DNA from: Neoscytalidium dimidiatum
Lineage: Eukaryota; Ascomycota; Dothideomycetes; Botryosphaeriales; Botryosphaeriaceae
Direction: 5' to 3'
Length of the DNA: 64,000 bases
NCBI GenBank assembly: GCA_037367355.1
Contig: CM074704.1
Span: 2,356,001 to 2,420,000, forward strand
This document shows positions 23,269 through 34,293 of the stretch, in pieces. Position 1 is the stretch's first letter, and the number at the start of each line of letters is the position of its first letter. Made by a program: the position numbers and the translations under genes. Below the pieces are notes generated by a model. The model worked only from the letters and a program-made list of their open reading frames with translations, searched no databases and had not been told where the DNA came from.

Positions 23269-23786
23269 TCACTTCATCCTCGCCATCCTCGCAGCCGCGG
23301 CACTCAGCGTCTTCATCTGCGCCGCCTGGCCGTACCGGCCGGCCCAGGCGGCCCGCTTGACCTCCGCCAAGCCCGAGCTCTCCTCCCTCCTCTCCCTCTC
23401 CCTCTCCTTCTCCACCTTCCCGGCGGCAACGGCAGTGACCTCCTTCTCCTTCTTCTTCTTCTTCTTCTTTTGGATCCCGCGACCAGCGCGGGCATCCGCA
23501 GCAGCAGCCGCAGCAGCAGCAGCGCGACGCCGCCTGCCCGTCTCGAACAGGTGCTTGCCCATGTGGGCCCAGGCGCCGGGGCCGATGACGATCTTGTCGG
23601 GCGGGATGGGCCGGAAACGGTGGATTTTGAGGGGCTTCTTGGTCTTGGGGTCGGTGGTGGTGGTCTAGGGGGTTAGAGTGTTAGTGGATGAGGAAGGGAG
23701 AAGGCAGGTAGGTGGTGGGTCGGAGGAGGAGGGTGGCTTACGGTGCCCAGGTAGTCGAGGCTGGCGGGCTCGCGGATGGCTGGCAT
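23269..23786 (-). CDS. Small Lys/Ala-rich protein, uncharacterised
   Basis: Two exons (23786-23742, 23664-23269) with a 77-nt intron, CTCTAAC branch site, join in frame to 146 aa. I do not recognise the family. Residues 1-55 look constrained: MPAIREPASLDYLGT, then a KPLKIHRFRPIPPDKIVIGP segment and GAWAHMGKHLF. This is followed by a poly-Ala stretch, a run of seven Lys, and a long charged Glu/Arg helix. The basic composition fits a nucleic-acid-binding or nucleolar role, but that is inference. The tidy splice and compositional change at the intron edges support it being real. Confidence 0.65.
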
Positions 23787-24349
23787 GGTCGTGGAGTGTT
23801 GACTGGATGTGGTTTGGAGAGTGGTTGGAGTGGTTTGTGGGTTGTTGGTTGTGGTGGGTGAAGAGACGGTTTGTGTTGAGGAGTGGAAGGAATGGGGGTC
23901 TGGCTCGAGACTAACGGAGTATATATTCTATGTGGTCTACTATTGTGCTATTGTGTTATTGTGCGTAACGGTGTATGGGTGAATACATTTGTGTTGGTAT
24001 TGTGGAAGTGAAGTCAATAGCTGACAGGGAAATCAAGCAGGAGTATGCACCCAACAATATCACGGCAGGGAGCATTTCGAGATATCGCATATAGTACTTT
24101 TACTTCCCAAGCATAAATAAAACTACTTGAACTTACATTTAAGAAGGTCAACGGTACATCTTGAGATACATCTTGAATAATGATGGTCTATTAGATCCCA
24201 CCATCAATATTCCCACAATACAGCAGGCTCATAAATTGAAGAAGGAAAAAAGATTCAGCAAATATCAGGTCAGAACAGAATTCCCATTGGAGCTTGTGCA
24301 AGGGTGCCGCCTCCATCTGAAGCATCTAATACCGCAAACCCCTTCTACC
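23787..24349. other. Intergenic, AT-richer
   Basis: Upstream flank of the Lys/Ala-rich gene and downstream flank of the Ifi-6-16-like gene. AT-rich from about 23930 to 24300; no gene seen. Confidence 0.55.
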
Positions 24350-25077
24350 TCAAAGCTTACTCTTCACCTGCTCTTCACTTGCCTCACCTTCCTCAGCTCC
24401 CTCACTTTCCTTTCTCTCACTTTCCCCACTTCCTTTTTCCTCATCGCCAACAAACCCCTTCAGCCCCGCAAAACCAGACGCAACAACCCAGCCGCCCTTA
24501 GCCACGGCCGCCAGCCTCACCGCCCCATACCCGGTCGCGCTCATAGCGGCGCTCTGGAAAGTCGAGAAACCAGATCCCTTTATGAGCGGCGACACCCAAG
24601 GCTGGATACTCGTAGCGAAAGACCCTTTAGAAAACCAACAACAGTAAGCCAAAAAAAAGAAAAAAAAAAGGTGGTAAAATCTCAGAAACTTGAAATGTAA
24701 CGCATACCAGCCTGCGGCCCCAAGGCCCCAAAACCCGCCTGGTTCCCGACCCACACCAACGGCGCGGCGGCGACGCCCGGCGGCGCGAGCAGCACGACCA
24801 CGGTCGTCGCGTGCAGCGCCGTCTGCCACGGGTGCTCCCTGACGTACCGCACGATCTGGTCGCGCGCCTGGCGCGGCAGCTCGTCCCAGCGGACGGCCGT
24901 GGCCTGGTCGAGGGCGTCGTGGAGGACGCGCTGGGCGCCGGCGAGGTGGTGGATCTGGAGAGGGCTCATGGCGGTGGGATGGAGATGTTCGCTGGTGTTC
25001 GCGATGGCTGCGGCGTCTGGAGAAGATGCGGCGGTGGAGGCCGTGGTGAGGACGATGAGGAGGTTTGAGAGCTTCAT
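24350..25077 (-). CDS. Ifi-6-16 (ISG12/IFI27)-like small membrane protein
   Basis: Two exons (25077-24708, 24624-24350) join in frame to 214 aa. MKLSNLLIVLTTASTAASS is a signal peptide or first membrane helix. A soluble, His/Arg-containing segment follows, then hydrophobic TTVVVLLAPPGVAAAPLVWV. The Gly/Ala-rich core GFGALGPQAGSFATS, completed across the intron, continues into QSAAMSATGYGAVRLAAVA, matching the Ifi-6-16 pattern of small hydrophobic proteins that includes animal interferon-induced ISG12/IFI27. In animals these act at mitochondria or the nuclear envelope; the fungal role is not known. The C-terminus is acidic (EEKGSGESERKESEG). Family assignment rests on pattern recognition only. 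Confidence 0.7.
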
Positions 25078-25473
25078 CGAGGGAGTCGGATGGTGTTTGT
25101 GTTAGGGTGAGGCTGTTGTGAGTTGATATGGTGGGGCAAGCTGAGGTGCATGGGTCAGGCTGGAGAGCGCAGCCTGGTATGTGTCACAGCCTTGTCATGC
25201 GTAGCCGCCGGGTGCATCGTAGTCGAGATCTTTGGTACAGAAGGATTTGCCTGTGAATACCTCGGCGCCTGCCTGGCTGGGCTTTCGCCTGATATTTGCG
25301 CGGAAGATTCTTCTCGTTCCGCTGGAAAGCTTTTGTAATAATATGCGGTGATCAGAGAGCTCACCACACGAGAACGCACCGAAGATAAACACCATTAAGC
25401 ATGTACGGCAGAGAAGAGAGATCCATCGGCGTAGGCGCCGCATCTACTTCTTTTCTCTAGGTCCGGCGTGGCT
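25078..25473. other. Short intergenic region
   Basis: Separates two minus-strand genes (Ifi-6-16-like and ChaC); should include the promoter of the former. Nothing else seen. Confidence 0.5.
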
Positions 25474-26631
25474 CTACTTCTCCACCTCCTCCTGCTCCTC
25501 AGTGCTCCCAACCTTATGCAAAGGATGCCCGTCGAGACTCGCCTCAGCCTTCTTCCTCTCGTCACCCAAATTTCCTCCTGCTTCCTTCCTCTTCCTCTCC
25601 TCTACTTCCCTGCACCTCCTTGCTAAATCGGTGATATGCTCATCCCCACTCTCGGCACTCAACCCCTGCAGTGCCGCTTCCAGCTGGTACAGGTACTCCG
25701 TGTTTTCACCACTAGGGCCTCTACTAACTACTATGTGCTCAGCCAGTGCCTGTGGATCCTGTGGGCCAAGGAACTGCGGATTGGAGGGAAGACCGATATA
25801 GACTAGGCAGTGAATGGGCGTTACGGAGGAGGCGTTCCCAGCCGGGTGGAAAGGCGTGTATTGGATGCTGTAGCCATTGATCTCGCGGATGTCGAGATAG
25901 TCCCGAACCTCGGCGGCGTGCGAGGCAGGGATATGGTACGCTGCGCCCCAAACTTTTTCGGTGGGGGCGTCGTGCTGTGGAGGGGGGAGGGAAGACGAGT
26001 CAGGATCCCGGTTCGATTGCCTGTGGTGGGAGGGGAAGGGAAGGGAAGGGAAGGGGATGGGGTTGGTCGTACGTGGTCGGTCAACGTTTCCCAGTGGGCG
26101 CGGTCGATCAGCGTGGCGACTCTACCGGGCGCTTCGGGGGTGCCGCGGTGGTCTTCGCTGGGGAGGCGCGGTCGTTAGCTCCCCGTCTGCCACGTTGGCT
26201 TGGTGTTCTGGTTGCCTGCTATGCACGATTGCGGCGCAGGTTCATCACAGTGGATTTATCGGCGCCTACCTGGCCTTTAATGCGGCCATGTCCCTTCAGC
26301 TTTGCCATGCTCTTCCAAAGCTCTTTTTGTGGCTTTCAATGCAGCTTTGCGCCGCGGCCTTGCTTTTAGTTCTACGTACCTGCCAAAACCGCCGAACATA
26401 GCCCTCAATATAACCGGGAAGGCGCTGGTCTGTATGGTTTCGCAAATGGTTTAGCACCACAGGCAGAAGTGGTCGGCTTTCGGGCGCGAGAGAATACCAA
26501 AATGCGGCGGTGGTTTCCATATCAGGCTTCTGTAGGTGGGATACGTTAGACAATTGCGGCTGAGCCAATGTTATGGAAGCAGGCGCTTACCCGTAGCCAA
26601 ACAGCCAGAAATCCTCCTGTGTTTCGCTCAT
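25474..26631 (-). CDS. ChaC-type glutathione gamma-glutamylcyclotransferase
   Basis: Cleaves glutathione to 5-oxoproline and Cys-Gly in the cytosol. Six exons (26631-26591, 26529-26498, 26429-26380, 26274-26270, 26157-26073, 25974-25474) give 237 aa. YGSLIW (residues 13-18, joined across intron 1) is the substrate-loop signature; RRFWQASEDHRGTPEAPGRV, VWGAAYHIP and the catalytic Glu in YLDIREINGY (Glu102, equivalent to Glu83 of human CHAC2) are all present, as is GPSGENTEYL. Exon 4 would be only 5 nt (GCCAG): without it the flanking exons are out of frame, and with it the protein reads as in the family. A charged C-terminal tail follows residue 190 or so. The gene lies between the Ifi-6-16-like and dynamin genes. 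Confidence 0.88.
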
Positions 26632-27922
26632 AGCTGGAGTCGTGTGTTTTGGGACGGCTCTGCGGAGGGGCGGGAGTGCACATCCCACCGAGCTTGCTTG
26701 GCGCGAAACGTCATCCCGCACGGAGCGCACGTCTTCTCGGTCCTACTCCGAACACTCGCTTCATCCTCAACACCATCGTTGACCATTTTCCAATTGCAGT
26801 CACAGCATCGACGAATGTTTCGGCCGAGCGGTACGCCGAGACAGAGCTGTCGTCTGATCTATCTTCAGGCTCCTTTCAGCTCCGCTTTGCCGCTAAGCGC
26901 CTGGATCTCGACAGCACGCATCCGCGACTGCCCATTCGCCGGTGCGGCACAGCAAGGCAGTCCTCGAGTGCGAGGCTGGTATACTTGGGGGCCAAAATGC
27001 AGAGCTGGCACTGCCATCACGTACCGGCCATACGGTACCGCGTTTGATCGCCTCGGATATTGACCTTTGCCTGCCGTTAAGCGCCGTCGACTTACTCATG
27101 AGCCTGCTCGTGATTTGCTGATGCGGCGCAGCCTATCTTTCTCCGGATTCCGTGGAGGGCAGTGATATCCAAGAAAGAGCATGGTGATTCACCATCCGGT
27201 GCGGCGTAGCGGCTCCAAGCTGTTCCGGACGGATGCTCCCTGCTGTGATACCACGATGGTCAGCTCGAATTGGTGAAGAGGACACTGACAACGCGGACGT
27301 AATTGTACTAATGCTCTAACTTTCAGTCAAGTCACATCGTCTCTTGCCCGCCTGATTGCAAGCAGCGACGTACAAGATCTGGCTGTCCTTCGAAATGTAT
27401 ACTCTATGGAGCATTTTGGCTGGCGTGCCGCACTGCCTTTGCTATCCCTGCAGGGTGGAGAGCATGGTTCCATACACCCAGGCTTCTTTCGCCATTGGAA
27501 ACGACTCCGCCTCGCAGATGATTCCGCCGTGCGATCCAGGGGCTCTCCACACCTCCTAGAAACAAAACAGCTGGTGGACCTGTGACACAGATATCGTAGA
27601 TCATTAAGAGAACATGCGTGGCACGTGTCTCACAGCAGCCTCAGCTTGGCCTTGCTGCCTGCATTTGCTGGACCTCAAGTGGCTACCAAGTGAACAGTGG
27701 CTATGTCTTATCACAAGAAACCCCGCAGTGGCGGCACGATATCCTAAGAATAGTGCTTTTGGGCGGCCCGGTCCTTGGGCATACACGGCATGGCTTGCTA
27801 GGCAACTGTGGTCGCTTGTCCTATATAGGCCTACGGCCAAGTATCCGGGAATATAAAGTAGATGCACCGATGCATAAAGCTTTACGACCCAAGCGAACTT
27901 CTCTACTCCCCGATCATCTCTT
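26632..27922. other. Divergent intergenic region, ChaC / dynamin
   Basis: About 1.3 kb between outward-facing genes. No gene seen. The right end holds TATA-like sequences ahead of the dynamin gene (listed separately). Confidence 0.55.
27822..27857 (+). promoter_or_regulatory. TATA-like elements upstream of dynamin gene
   Basis: TATATAG at about 27822-27828 and TATAAA at 27852-27857, roughly 100 and 70 bp before the ATG. These are plausible TATA boxes by position and sequence; which one is used cannot be told. Confidence 0.4.
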
Positions 27923-30900
27923 ATGTTTTCTATCCCTTCAAGGCTGCTCTACCGAATTTCTCCTGAGAGTTCGAGTTCTGATATGCCATCATTTTCTACA
28001 TCTCTTCCTGGGACGTTCACAGACTCACCTGATACCATAGCTACACAGCTTGGCAACGTCCAGCTCTCTGAGCCAACCTCACCAATGGATGTTCCTGTCA
28101 AAGAACTGGCACTCGAAGAGCTCAAAAATGGGGAGTCAACCGAACTCCTTGATGCTATTGATGAGCTCCGCTACCAGGGAATCAGCGATAAGATAAATCT
28201 TCCACAGCTGATCGTCTGCGGGGACCAGTCTTCTGGAAAGAGCTCCTTGCTTGAAGCCATCACGAAATTGGCCTTCCCCACCAAAGATGGCATCTGCACA
28301 ACTTTCGCTACCGAAGTCGTTCTGCGCCGCTCAGCCCACAATGAAGTCAAAGTTACCATCATACCGGCCTTGTCGCGCAGCGAAGCTGAAAAGGCGCGTC
28401 TGCAGCGCTTCGAGGCCACCTTCACAAATCCGTCCGACTTCCCGGCCATCGTGGCCGACGCGAAGCGCTATATGAACCCTCAGTCCTCCTCGCCCGCCGA
28501 AGGAGCAGCAGAGAGGAGCACTGGGGCGAAAACCATCAACGAGGATATCCTGCACGTGGACATCTCCGGACCGCACCGAACGTCCCTCACTATCGTCGAC
28601 CTCCCGGGCCTCATCCAGTCCGAGTCACGCGGACAAACGGCTGCGGATGTGCGTATCGTCAAGGAAACGGTCCGTAAATACATGTCAAACAAGCGCGCTG
28701 TCATCCTTGCTGTTGTCGCCGCCCACTACGACTTCGCCAACCAGGAGATCCTGCGACTCGCGAGCCAAGCCGATCCGGAGGGCCAGCGAACCTTGGGCAT
28801 AATCACGAAACCGGATAGGCTGAACGAAGGGACGGAGGAAGAAAACCTCGTCCTGAGCTTGGCCAAGAATGAACAGTATTACCTGAATCTGGGTTGGCAT
28901 GTCATCAAGAATAGGGACCATCGCATGGAGGGATGCTCGTTGGAGGAACGAGATCGAGCAGAGAGAGAGTTTTTCGAGAAGGGAGTCTGGAAGAGCGTCG
29001 CCAAAAAGAATGTTGGCGTCGATGCATTAAGAAAGCGGCTGGCAGGAATCTTACTGCAGCAGATTCGGAAGGAGTTGCCTGTGCTGACGGATGAAATTAA
29101 GAAAAGCATCGACGACTGCGAAATGCAACTTGAACGACTCGGAGAGTCTCGCGAGAGCCCGGAGGAGCAGAGAGCGTTCCTGGTGAATATCAGCAAGTCA
29201 TTCGAAAGACTCACGCTGGAGTCCGTACAAGGGACTTACCAGCACCCATTTTTCAACACAAAATCCGACGGGGACGATAGCAAAGCTCGGCGCTTGCGTG
29301 CCGTTGTTCAGAACTCAAACGAGGACTTCGCGTACGTTATGCAGGAATACGGACACCGCAACACTATCATCAGCAAGGAGCCCATTAGACGTGACGTCAA
29401 ACAAACTTTGCTGGACGGTCACCCTATTCCCTCCCTCCTTGAAAGCCTTGCCCCTCAGCCCAGGGAAATCTCAGAGCACGAATACTTGAAGCAGATCCAA
29501 GACATGGTGCGCAATCGCCGCGGCCGCGAGCTACCCGGCACTTACAACCCTCTCCTCATTGGGGATGTCTTCAGGAAGCAGGCCGGACCGTGGGCGACTA
29601 TCGCAAAGGAACACGCCGAGCTCATCTGGGATGCCGCATTCGAATTCCTCAAGACACTGCTGGGAACGCTGACGGAGGGTCACACTTACTTCGCGCTACT
29701 GGAGGAACACATCCAACCGATCATGGAAGAGAAGAAGGAGGCTCTCTTGATCAAGATTGAGGAGCTGCTGAAGCCGTACAATATCAGTCACCTGATCACA
29801 TACCATCCGCTCTTTGTGGAGTCAGTTGATCGAATCAGAAAGGAGAGAGTTCAAGACAGTACGCTGCAGAGTCTTGCAAGTAGGTATGGGAATGGAAGGA
29901 TCGATACGACGCTTGAGGAGATCGCGAGAGTTATCGCGTCGACGGATGCGGATGCACAAGATCAGTTCGCGTCCGTCGAACTGCTATACTGCATGAAGGC
30001 CTTTTACAAGGTATGTGCCGCTTTCTCGTTGATGCATATGTGCTAGTGCTATTTACTGACATGGTCCAGGTGGCGTTGCACAACTTCGTGGATAATATTG
30101 CCACTCTCGCCGTGGAGAGCTGCCTCATCTCTGACCTTCCAGAGATCTTCGCCCCGGCTGTTGTTGCGAAAATGCCGGATGACGTTCTGTCCAACTTGGC
30201 TTCCGAGTCCGAAGAGACGAAGAGCGAGAGACTCGAGCTTCAGGGTAGGCTGAAGAGCTTGAAAGCGGGATACCGTATTGTGAGGAGACACGAGGGGAAG
30301 GCACCTCAGCCTGGTAGGTAGTCTTTAGTCTATTACTAATGAGTGACGCCTACCTCTATTTCTTTGTCTATAGAACTGAGCAATATCATTTTCTTTCTCG
30401 TGTGGGGCATAGTCCTCCTTTAAGTATCTCAGGCTCAGGCTGACGGGTAAACCGATTAGCCCCAAAGAATTCCGCACCTGCACCTACTTCTCCACCGAAA
30501 AGAGTCCCAACATGGCAGGGGGCGCCCACTAGGAGCACGACACCGACTCCGCAGCCCGCTGATCCAGGACCTTCGAGTTCCTCGTTCTCGCCGGCACCTT
30601 CGCTCTCGAAGACCGTCCAGTCAGCTACGTCATCTGCACTGCCTACACCTGGGAACTCTCCAGACCGGCACAAGGGTAGGTAATGTAGCCAAGTCTCCTG
30701 GTTTTGACATGCAGAATGGCAGCTAACAAGTGAACAGGACAAGTGCTAAGCCGGCCCACTGAAGCGCGGAGGCGCGCTCAAGGATATTCGGTGCCAGAGC
30801 AAGTGTTCAAAGAGTTCCTCGAGCACTTTGGGAAAGAAGAGAGTATATTCGAATCATCTAAGAGCGGTGATGGTAATGAGAGTTCTGACAGCTCTGTGAC

Positions 30901-30955
30901 GGCGTTGGCGGCCGATCTGGCCCAGTTTTCCATTTCCGATCCAGGCAATCCTTGA
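27923..30955 (+). CDS. Mx-like dynamin family GTPase
   Basis: Large self-assembling GTPase that remodels membranes or polymers. Four exons (27923-30010, 30070-30313, 30460-30675, 30738-30955) join in frame to 921 aa. The GTPase domain has P-loop GDQSSGKSS (residues 100-108), DLPGL (226-230) and TKPD (295-298). A middle/stalk region follows, and the GED (VALHNFVDNIATLAVESCL onward) begins at exon 2. There is no PH or Pro-rich SH3-binding domain of the classical endocytic type, so it is closer to the Mx/Dnm side. The tail is unusual: a Ser/Thr/Pro-rich linker encoded by exon 3, then a charged C-terminal helix (QVFKEFLEHFGKEESIFES). Retaining intron 2 would stop translation after PQPGR and remove this tail. 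Such dynamins are expanded in filamentous ascomycetes, mostly with unknown roles. Confidence 0.92.
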
Positions 30956-33240
30956 TCTAATGTTTGCTTTTTCCTGCCATTCCGTCTTCCTATCCGTTCT
31001 GGAACTCCTTGTTTTCCTTTTTCTGGAACGTCTTTTGTGCATCCGGAGGATTGATAAGGGGAGTTTTGATTGGTGAAGGGGGGTGGTGCGTGTAATACGT
31101 AAGTGACCGGGGTCATGATTGGCGAATAGGAGGCAGGGGCTACATCATCAAACGCCCTGCTGCCTTGGAACCATGACTTCCCCATAATATGGGAAGGGAT
31201 TCGCGAAGACTTGCTTTTTGGTTGATGCGGAGAAGGGGGAAACGCTTGCTCTGTGCACCGTGCTATCTCCGCTACTCGTCTGCTCGGATATACGGGCCAA
31301 ATTTACTTTTTTTTTTTTTCCTTTCTGACCATGAAGAGGGGCGTGTGCGTGCTGAGCAACACACAAATGGTCGAGCGAGAATGCTAAGACTCCCACTCAG
31401 CGCACATCACCAACGTTTCCCCACCAACCCCACATACATGTGTGCTCTCTCTTCACGCGCTACGCGCCGAAGAAAAGAAAAAGGGTATCCTCGTACAAGG
31501 GGAAAAAAAAAAAACGGCAGAATCGGGAACAAAAATACAACACATCACATTCCGAACTCCCCGAGGGATGCCGGAAGCAACCCAAAAAAAAAAAATCTAG
31601 GCCAAACAGTTTCCCCCCCCCCGGCAGAGCCGTCTCCGACGAACGCCCCCACGCGAGAGGCAAACCGCTCACGGCAACCCATACAGCCAATCCCCCACGC
31701 CCAACCAGCCATCAAACTTTCCTAAGGAGGCAAAAAACGGAGTAAGCCACCCTTTGACATCCTTGTCGGGACTAGACTTGCCCCCCCCTCGGCGGGTCTG
31801 CTTCTTTTTTTTTTCGTCCCGGACAAAAGGCAAGATCCTTCATGGTCAGATCTGCTCGCTAAAAAAAAAAAAAAAACAGCCCACATCTGCATTCACGGGG
31901 AAACTCGGCATTCGTCTTATGCCCCGGGACGGGCGAGTCTTGCAAGGGAGGGTGGGGCCCATAAGCCGCCGGCAATGTGGTTCCACCCTTCGGACAAAAT
32001 CAAAGAAGAACCCCCCACACGTCGAATCCCAGACGGAGACGTCTTTGTGCGGAGACCCAGGCCAGAAACGGTTGGGAAAAGCGGGAGGCGAGAGATGTGC
32101 GCATGGGGTGCGGTGGGATTTCTCCGAACCTGCAGGAAGCTCCTCCATCCCTCCCTCCCTCCCTCTCTCTCTTTCTTTCTCTCTCTGATCAAAGCGTCAG
32201 GGCAAATGCGAGGTGCTGGGGCGTTGGGGAAGAGTGGGGAGGGATTAATTCTCCTTCGGGAGGCCGGGGGCAGGAAGCGCCTCCGGGCTCTGGGTCAGCC
32301 GGGCACTACCATCTCGCATGAAAGTGGGTACGCCAGGATGCCGATGGGGGTTGGGGGGGGGAGGAGGCGGCGCGCCTCTCGCTTGTCCGGTTGCCGGAAG
32401 AGGCAAGTATTCCAGCGACGGGCGGGGGTGCCCCGTCAGCTGCCGAAGGGGAAAAAGGGTGCCATGTTGGGGGGATGGGCGTACGATTGATGGCTCTGGC
32501 GTGAGGCATAAAGTGATAGGTCTTCCGTTCTTTGTCGTGCGCATGTGATTGGGAGGCAGCGGTGTGAGGCAGCGGTGGGAGGCAAAACACGAACTTGCAA
32601 TCCGTGCTGCAGCAGACAACCTACATGTGCAGCTGAAGAAATTGTCCGGTCGTGAATGCTCAACGATCGGTGATAGACATGCCTGGAGGAATGTTTCAGC
32701 TTGGGACTTCTACGTTGGTTTCCGGGGTAGGGAGATTCGGACCTATTGCTGTAGCTGAAGTGTGGGAACTCGAAGTGTTCGTAGGGGCAAATTCCACGAT
32801 TGTCGGATTTTGTTTAAGAATAGTCGTGGAGTAGAGATGTTATGATGTTGAACCATAGCCTACGAAGCAACGAGAAAAGCTCGCTTTTGTGCAGCAAAAA
32901 GGACTGAAGCCTACCCATCCGTACGGCGCCTCACTATGCCAACGAGAAAGAAAGTATGCTAGGACAGAAAGAATAGTCCACCAAACCATGCAAGGATGCA
33001 TCCAGAACTCAAAGCTTTTTCACGCTTTTGGCAGAATCGGAAACGGTACCAAAGAGAAGGACACCACACACGACATGCTCGCCACACGCACTGTCATCAT
33101 CGTGATCACCATCATCATCAAAAATTACGGTATAACCCTTCATCCAACAAGGAGGGGGCAGCAAACCAGTGCCAGCCCGCCAGCTCACTTACTTCTTCCG
33201 ATCCGCACCACGACCACCACCACGACCATCATCATCATCA
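30956..33240. other. Convergent low-complexity intergenic region
   Basis: About 2.3 kb between the 3' ends of the dynamin and aldolase genes, long for a convergent gap. Rich in poly(A), poly(T), poly(C) and poly(G) runs (31307-31319 T run, 31502-31514 A run, 31861-31876 A run), a CCCT/CTTT tract near 32145-32185, and CAT/CAC repeats at the right end. No protein-like frame found. Confidence 0.55.
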
Positions 33241-33243
33241 TCA
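33090..33243. repeat. CAT/CAC trinucleotide repeats
   Basis: Imperfect ATC/CAC repeats just past the stop of the aldolase gene, probably in its 3' untranslated region. Confidence 0.75.
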
Positions 33244-34293
33244 CAACGCCTTCTCCGCGGCCACCAGCTCCTCGAACTCCTGCCTCCACCGCAGGCTCTC
33301 CTCCTTCCCGGGCCTCGGCAGCGGCTTGCGCGCGTACCCGCCGTAGCCCCAGAAGGCCATCAGCGCGCTCTTGGTGCCGACCACGCCGCCGCGGATGGCG
33401 GCCCAGTCGCCGCGGGCGACGACGGCCTGCAGGTCGCGGGCGCGGGCGAGCTCGCCGGCGGCGAACAGGTCGACCAGGCGCACGCAGGCGCGGGGGGCGA
33501 CGTTGGCGAGGCCGGCGACGACGCCGGAGCCGCCGGCGACGAGGGCCTGCAGGGTGAAGTCGGCGGAGCCGCCGAAGCAGAGGAAGGAGCCGGAGCCGGA
33601 GCCGGGGCCCGGGTCGGCGGGCGGCGTGGCGGCGCGGGTGGCGGCGGCGACGCGGGCCAGCTTGCCGGTGTTGCCGCAGGTGAGCTTGCAGCCGACGATG
33701 TTGGGGTGCTGGGCCAGGGCGACGATGGCGTCGGAGCTGAGGTCCAGGCCGGCCACGGCGCCCGGGTAGTTGTAGATCAGGACGGGGATGGGCGAGGCGG
33801 ACGCGACGTCGCGGAAGAAGGCGAGCACGGTGTCGGCGGCGAAGAGGCCCTGGTAGTAGGCGGGCGGGAGCACCAGGGCGTAGTCGCCGCCGGCGGCGTG
33901 GGCGTCGAGGCAGAGCTGGATGGTCTCGCGGGTGGACTGGGCGCCGCAGCCGACGATGACGGGGAGGTCGGTGAAGCCGGCGCGGTCGAGGGCGGCGCGG
34001 GTGGTGGAGGTGATGAGGTTGCGCTCGGCGGGGGTGAGGTGCACGGCTTCGCCGTTGGAGCCTTGGGTGGCGATGCCTGCCACGCCGGCCCGGGCGAGGC
34101 GGACGGCGTGGGAGGCGGTGGTGTCGAGGTCGAGGTCCTCGCTGATGGGGTCGAAGAAGGCGGGAGTGGGGACATAGACGCCGGGCGGGAGGGGGCGGCG
34201 GCCGGTGTTGTTGGTGATGGTGACGGGGGCTTGGACTGCGCCGGACGACATGGTGTAGCCGTTGGGGGTGGGGGTGTCTTGGTGGGGTGACAT
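33241..34293 (-). CDS. DHDPS/NAL-family class I aldolase
   Basis: Single exon, 350 aa. A TIM-barrel aldolase that forms a Schiff base with pyruvate or a 2-oxo acid. GVYVPTPAFFD opens the barrel, GSNGEAVHLTPAER is the carboxylate-binding loop, LIYNYPGAV carries the catalytic Tyr (about residue 176) and IVGCKLTCGNTG the Schiff-base Lys (about 203). Fungal members include 4-hydroxy-2-oxoglutarate aldolase and the L-threo-3-deoxy-hexulosonate aldolase of galacturonate catabolism; the sequence alone does not decide between them. An in-frame Met at residue 15 is an alternative start. A short Gly/Ser/Pro insert (PADPGPGSGSGS) lies between two barrel strands. GC content at third positions is very high and there are no introns. 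Confidence 0.92.
   Translation of the reverse strand: MSPHQDTPTPNGYTMSSGAVQAPVTITNNTGRRPLPPGVYVPTPAFFDPISEDLDLDTTASHAVRLARAGVAGIATQGSNGEAVHLTPAERNLITSTTRAALDRAGFTDLPVIVGCGAQSTRETIQLCLDAHAAGGDYALVLPPAYYQGLFAADTVLAFFRDVASASPIPVLIYNYPGAVAGLDLSSDAIVALAQHPNIVGCKLTCGNTGKLARVAAATRAATPPADPGPGSGSGSFLCFGGSADFTLQALVAGGSGVVAGLANVAPRACVRLVDLFAAGELARARDLQAVVARGDWAAIRGGVVGTKSALMAFWGYGGYARKPLPRPGKEESLRWRQEFEELVAAEKAL

Noticed and set aside
33169..34290. 373-codon Gly/Ala/Val-rich frame opposite the aldolase
   Set aside because: Exact antisense of a convincing DHDPS-family enzyme; repeats of GAEVEG-like sequence are codon-bias artefacts.
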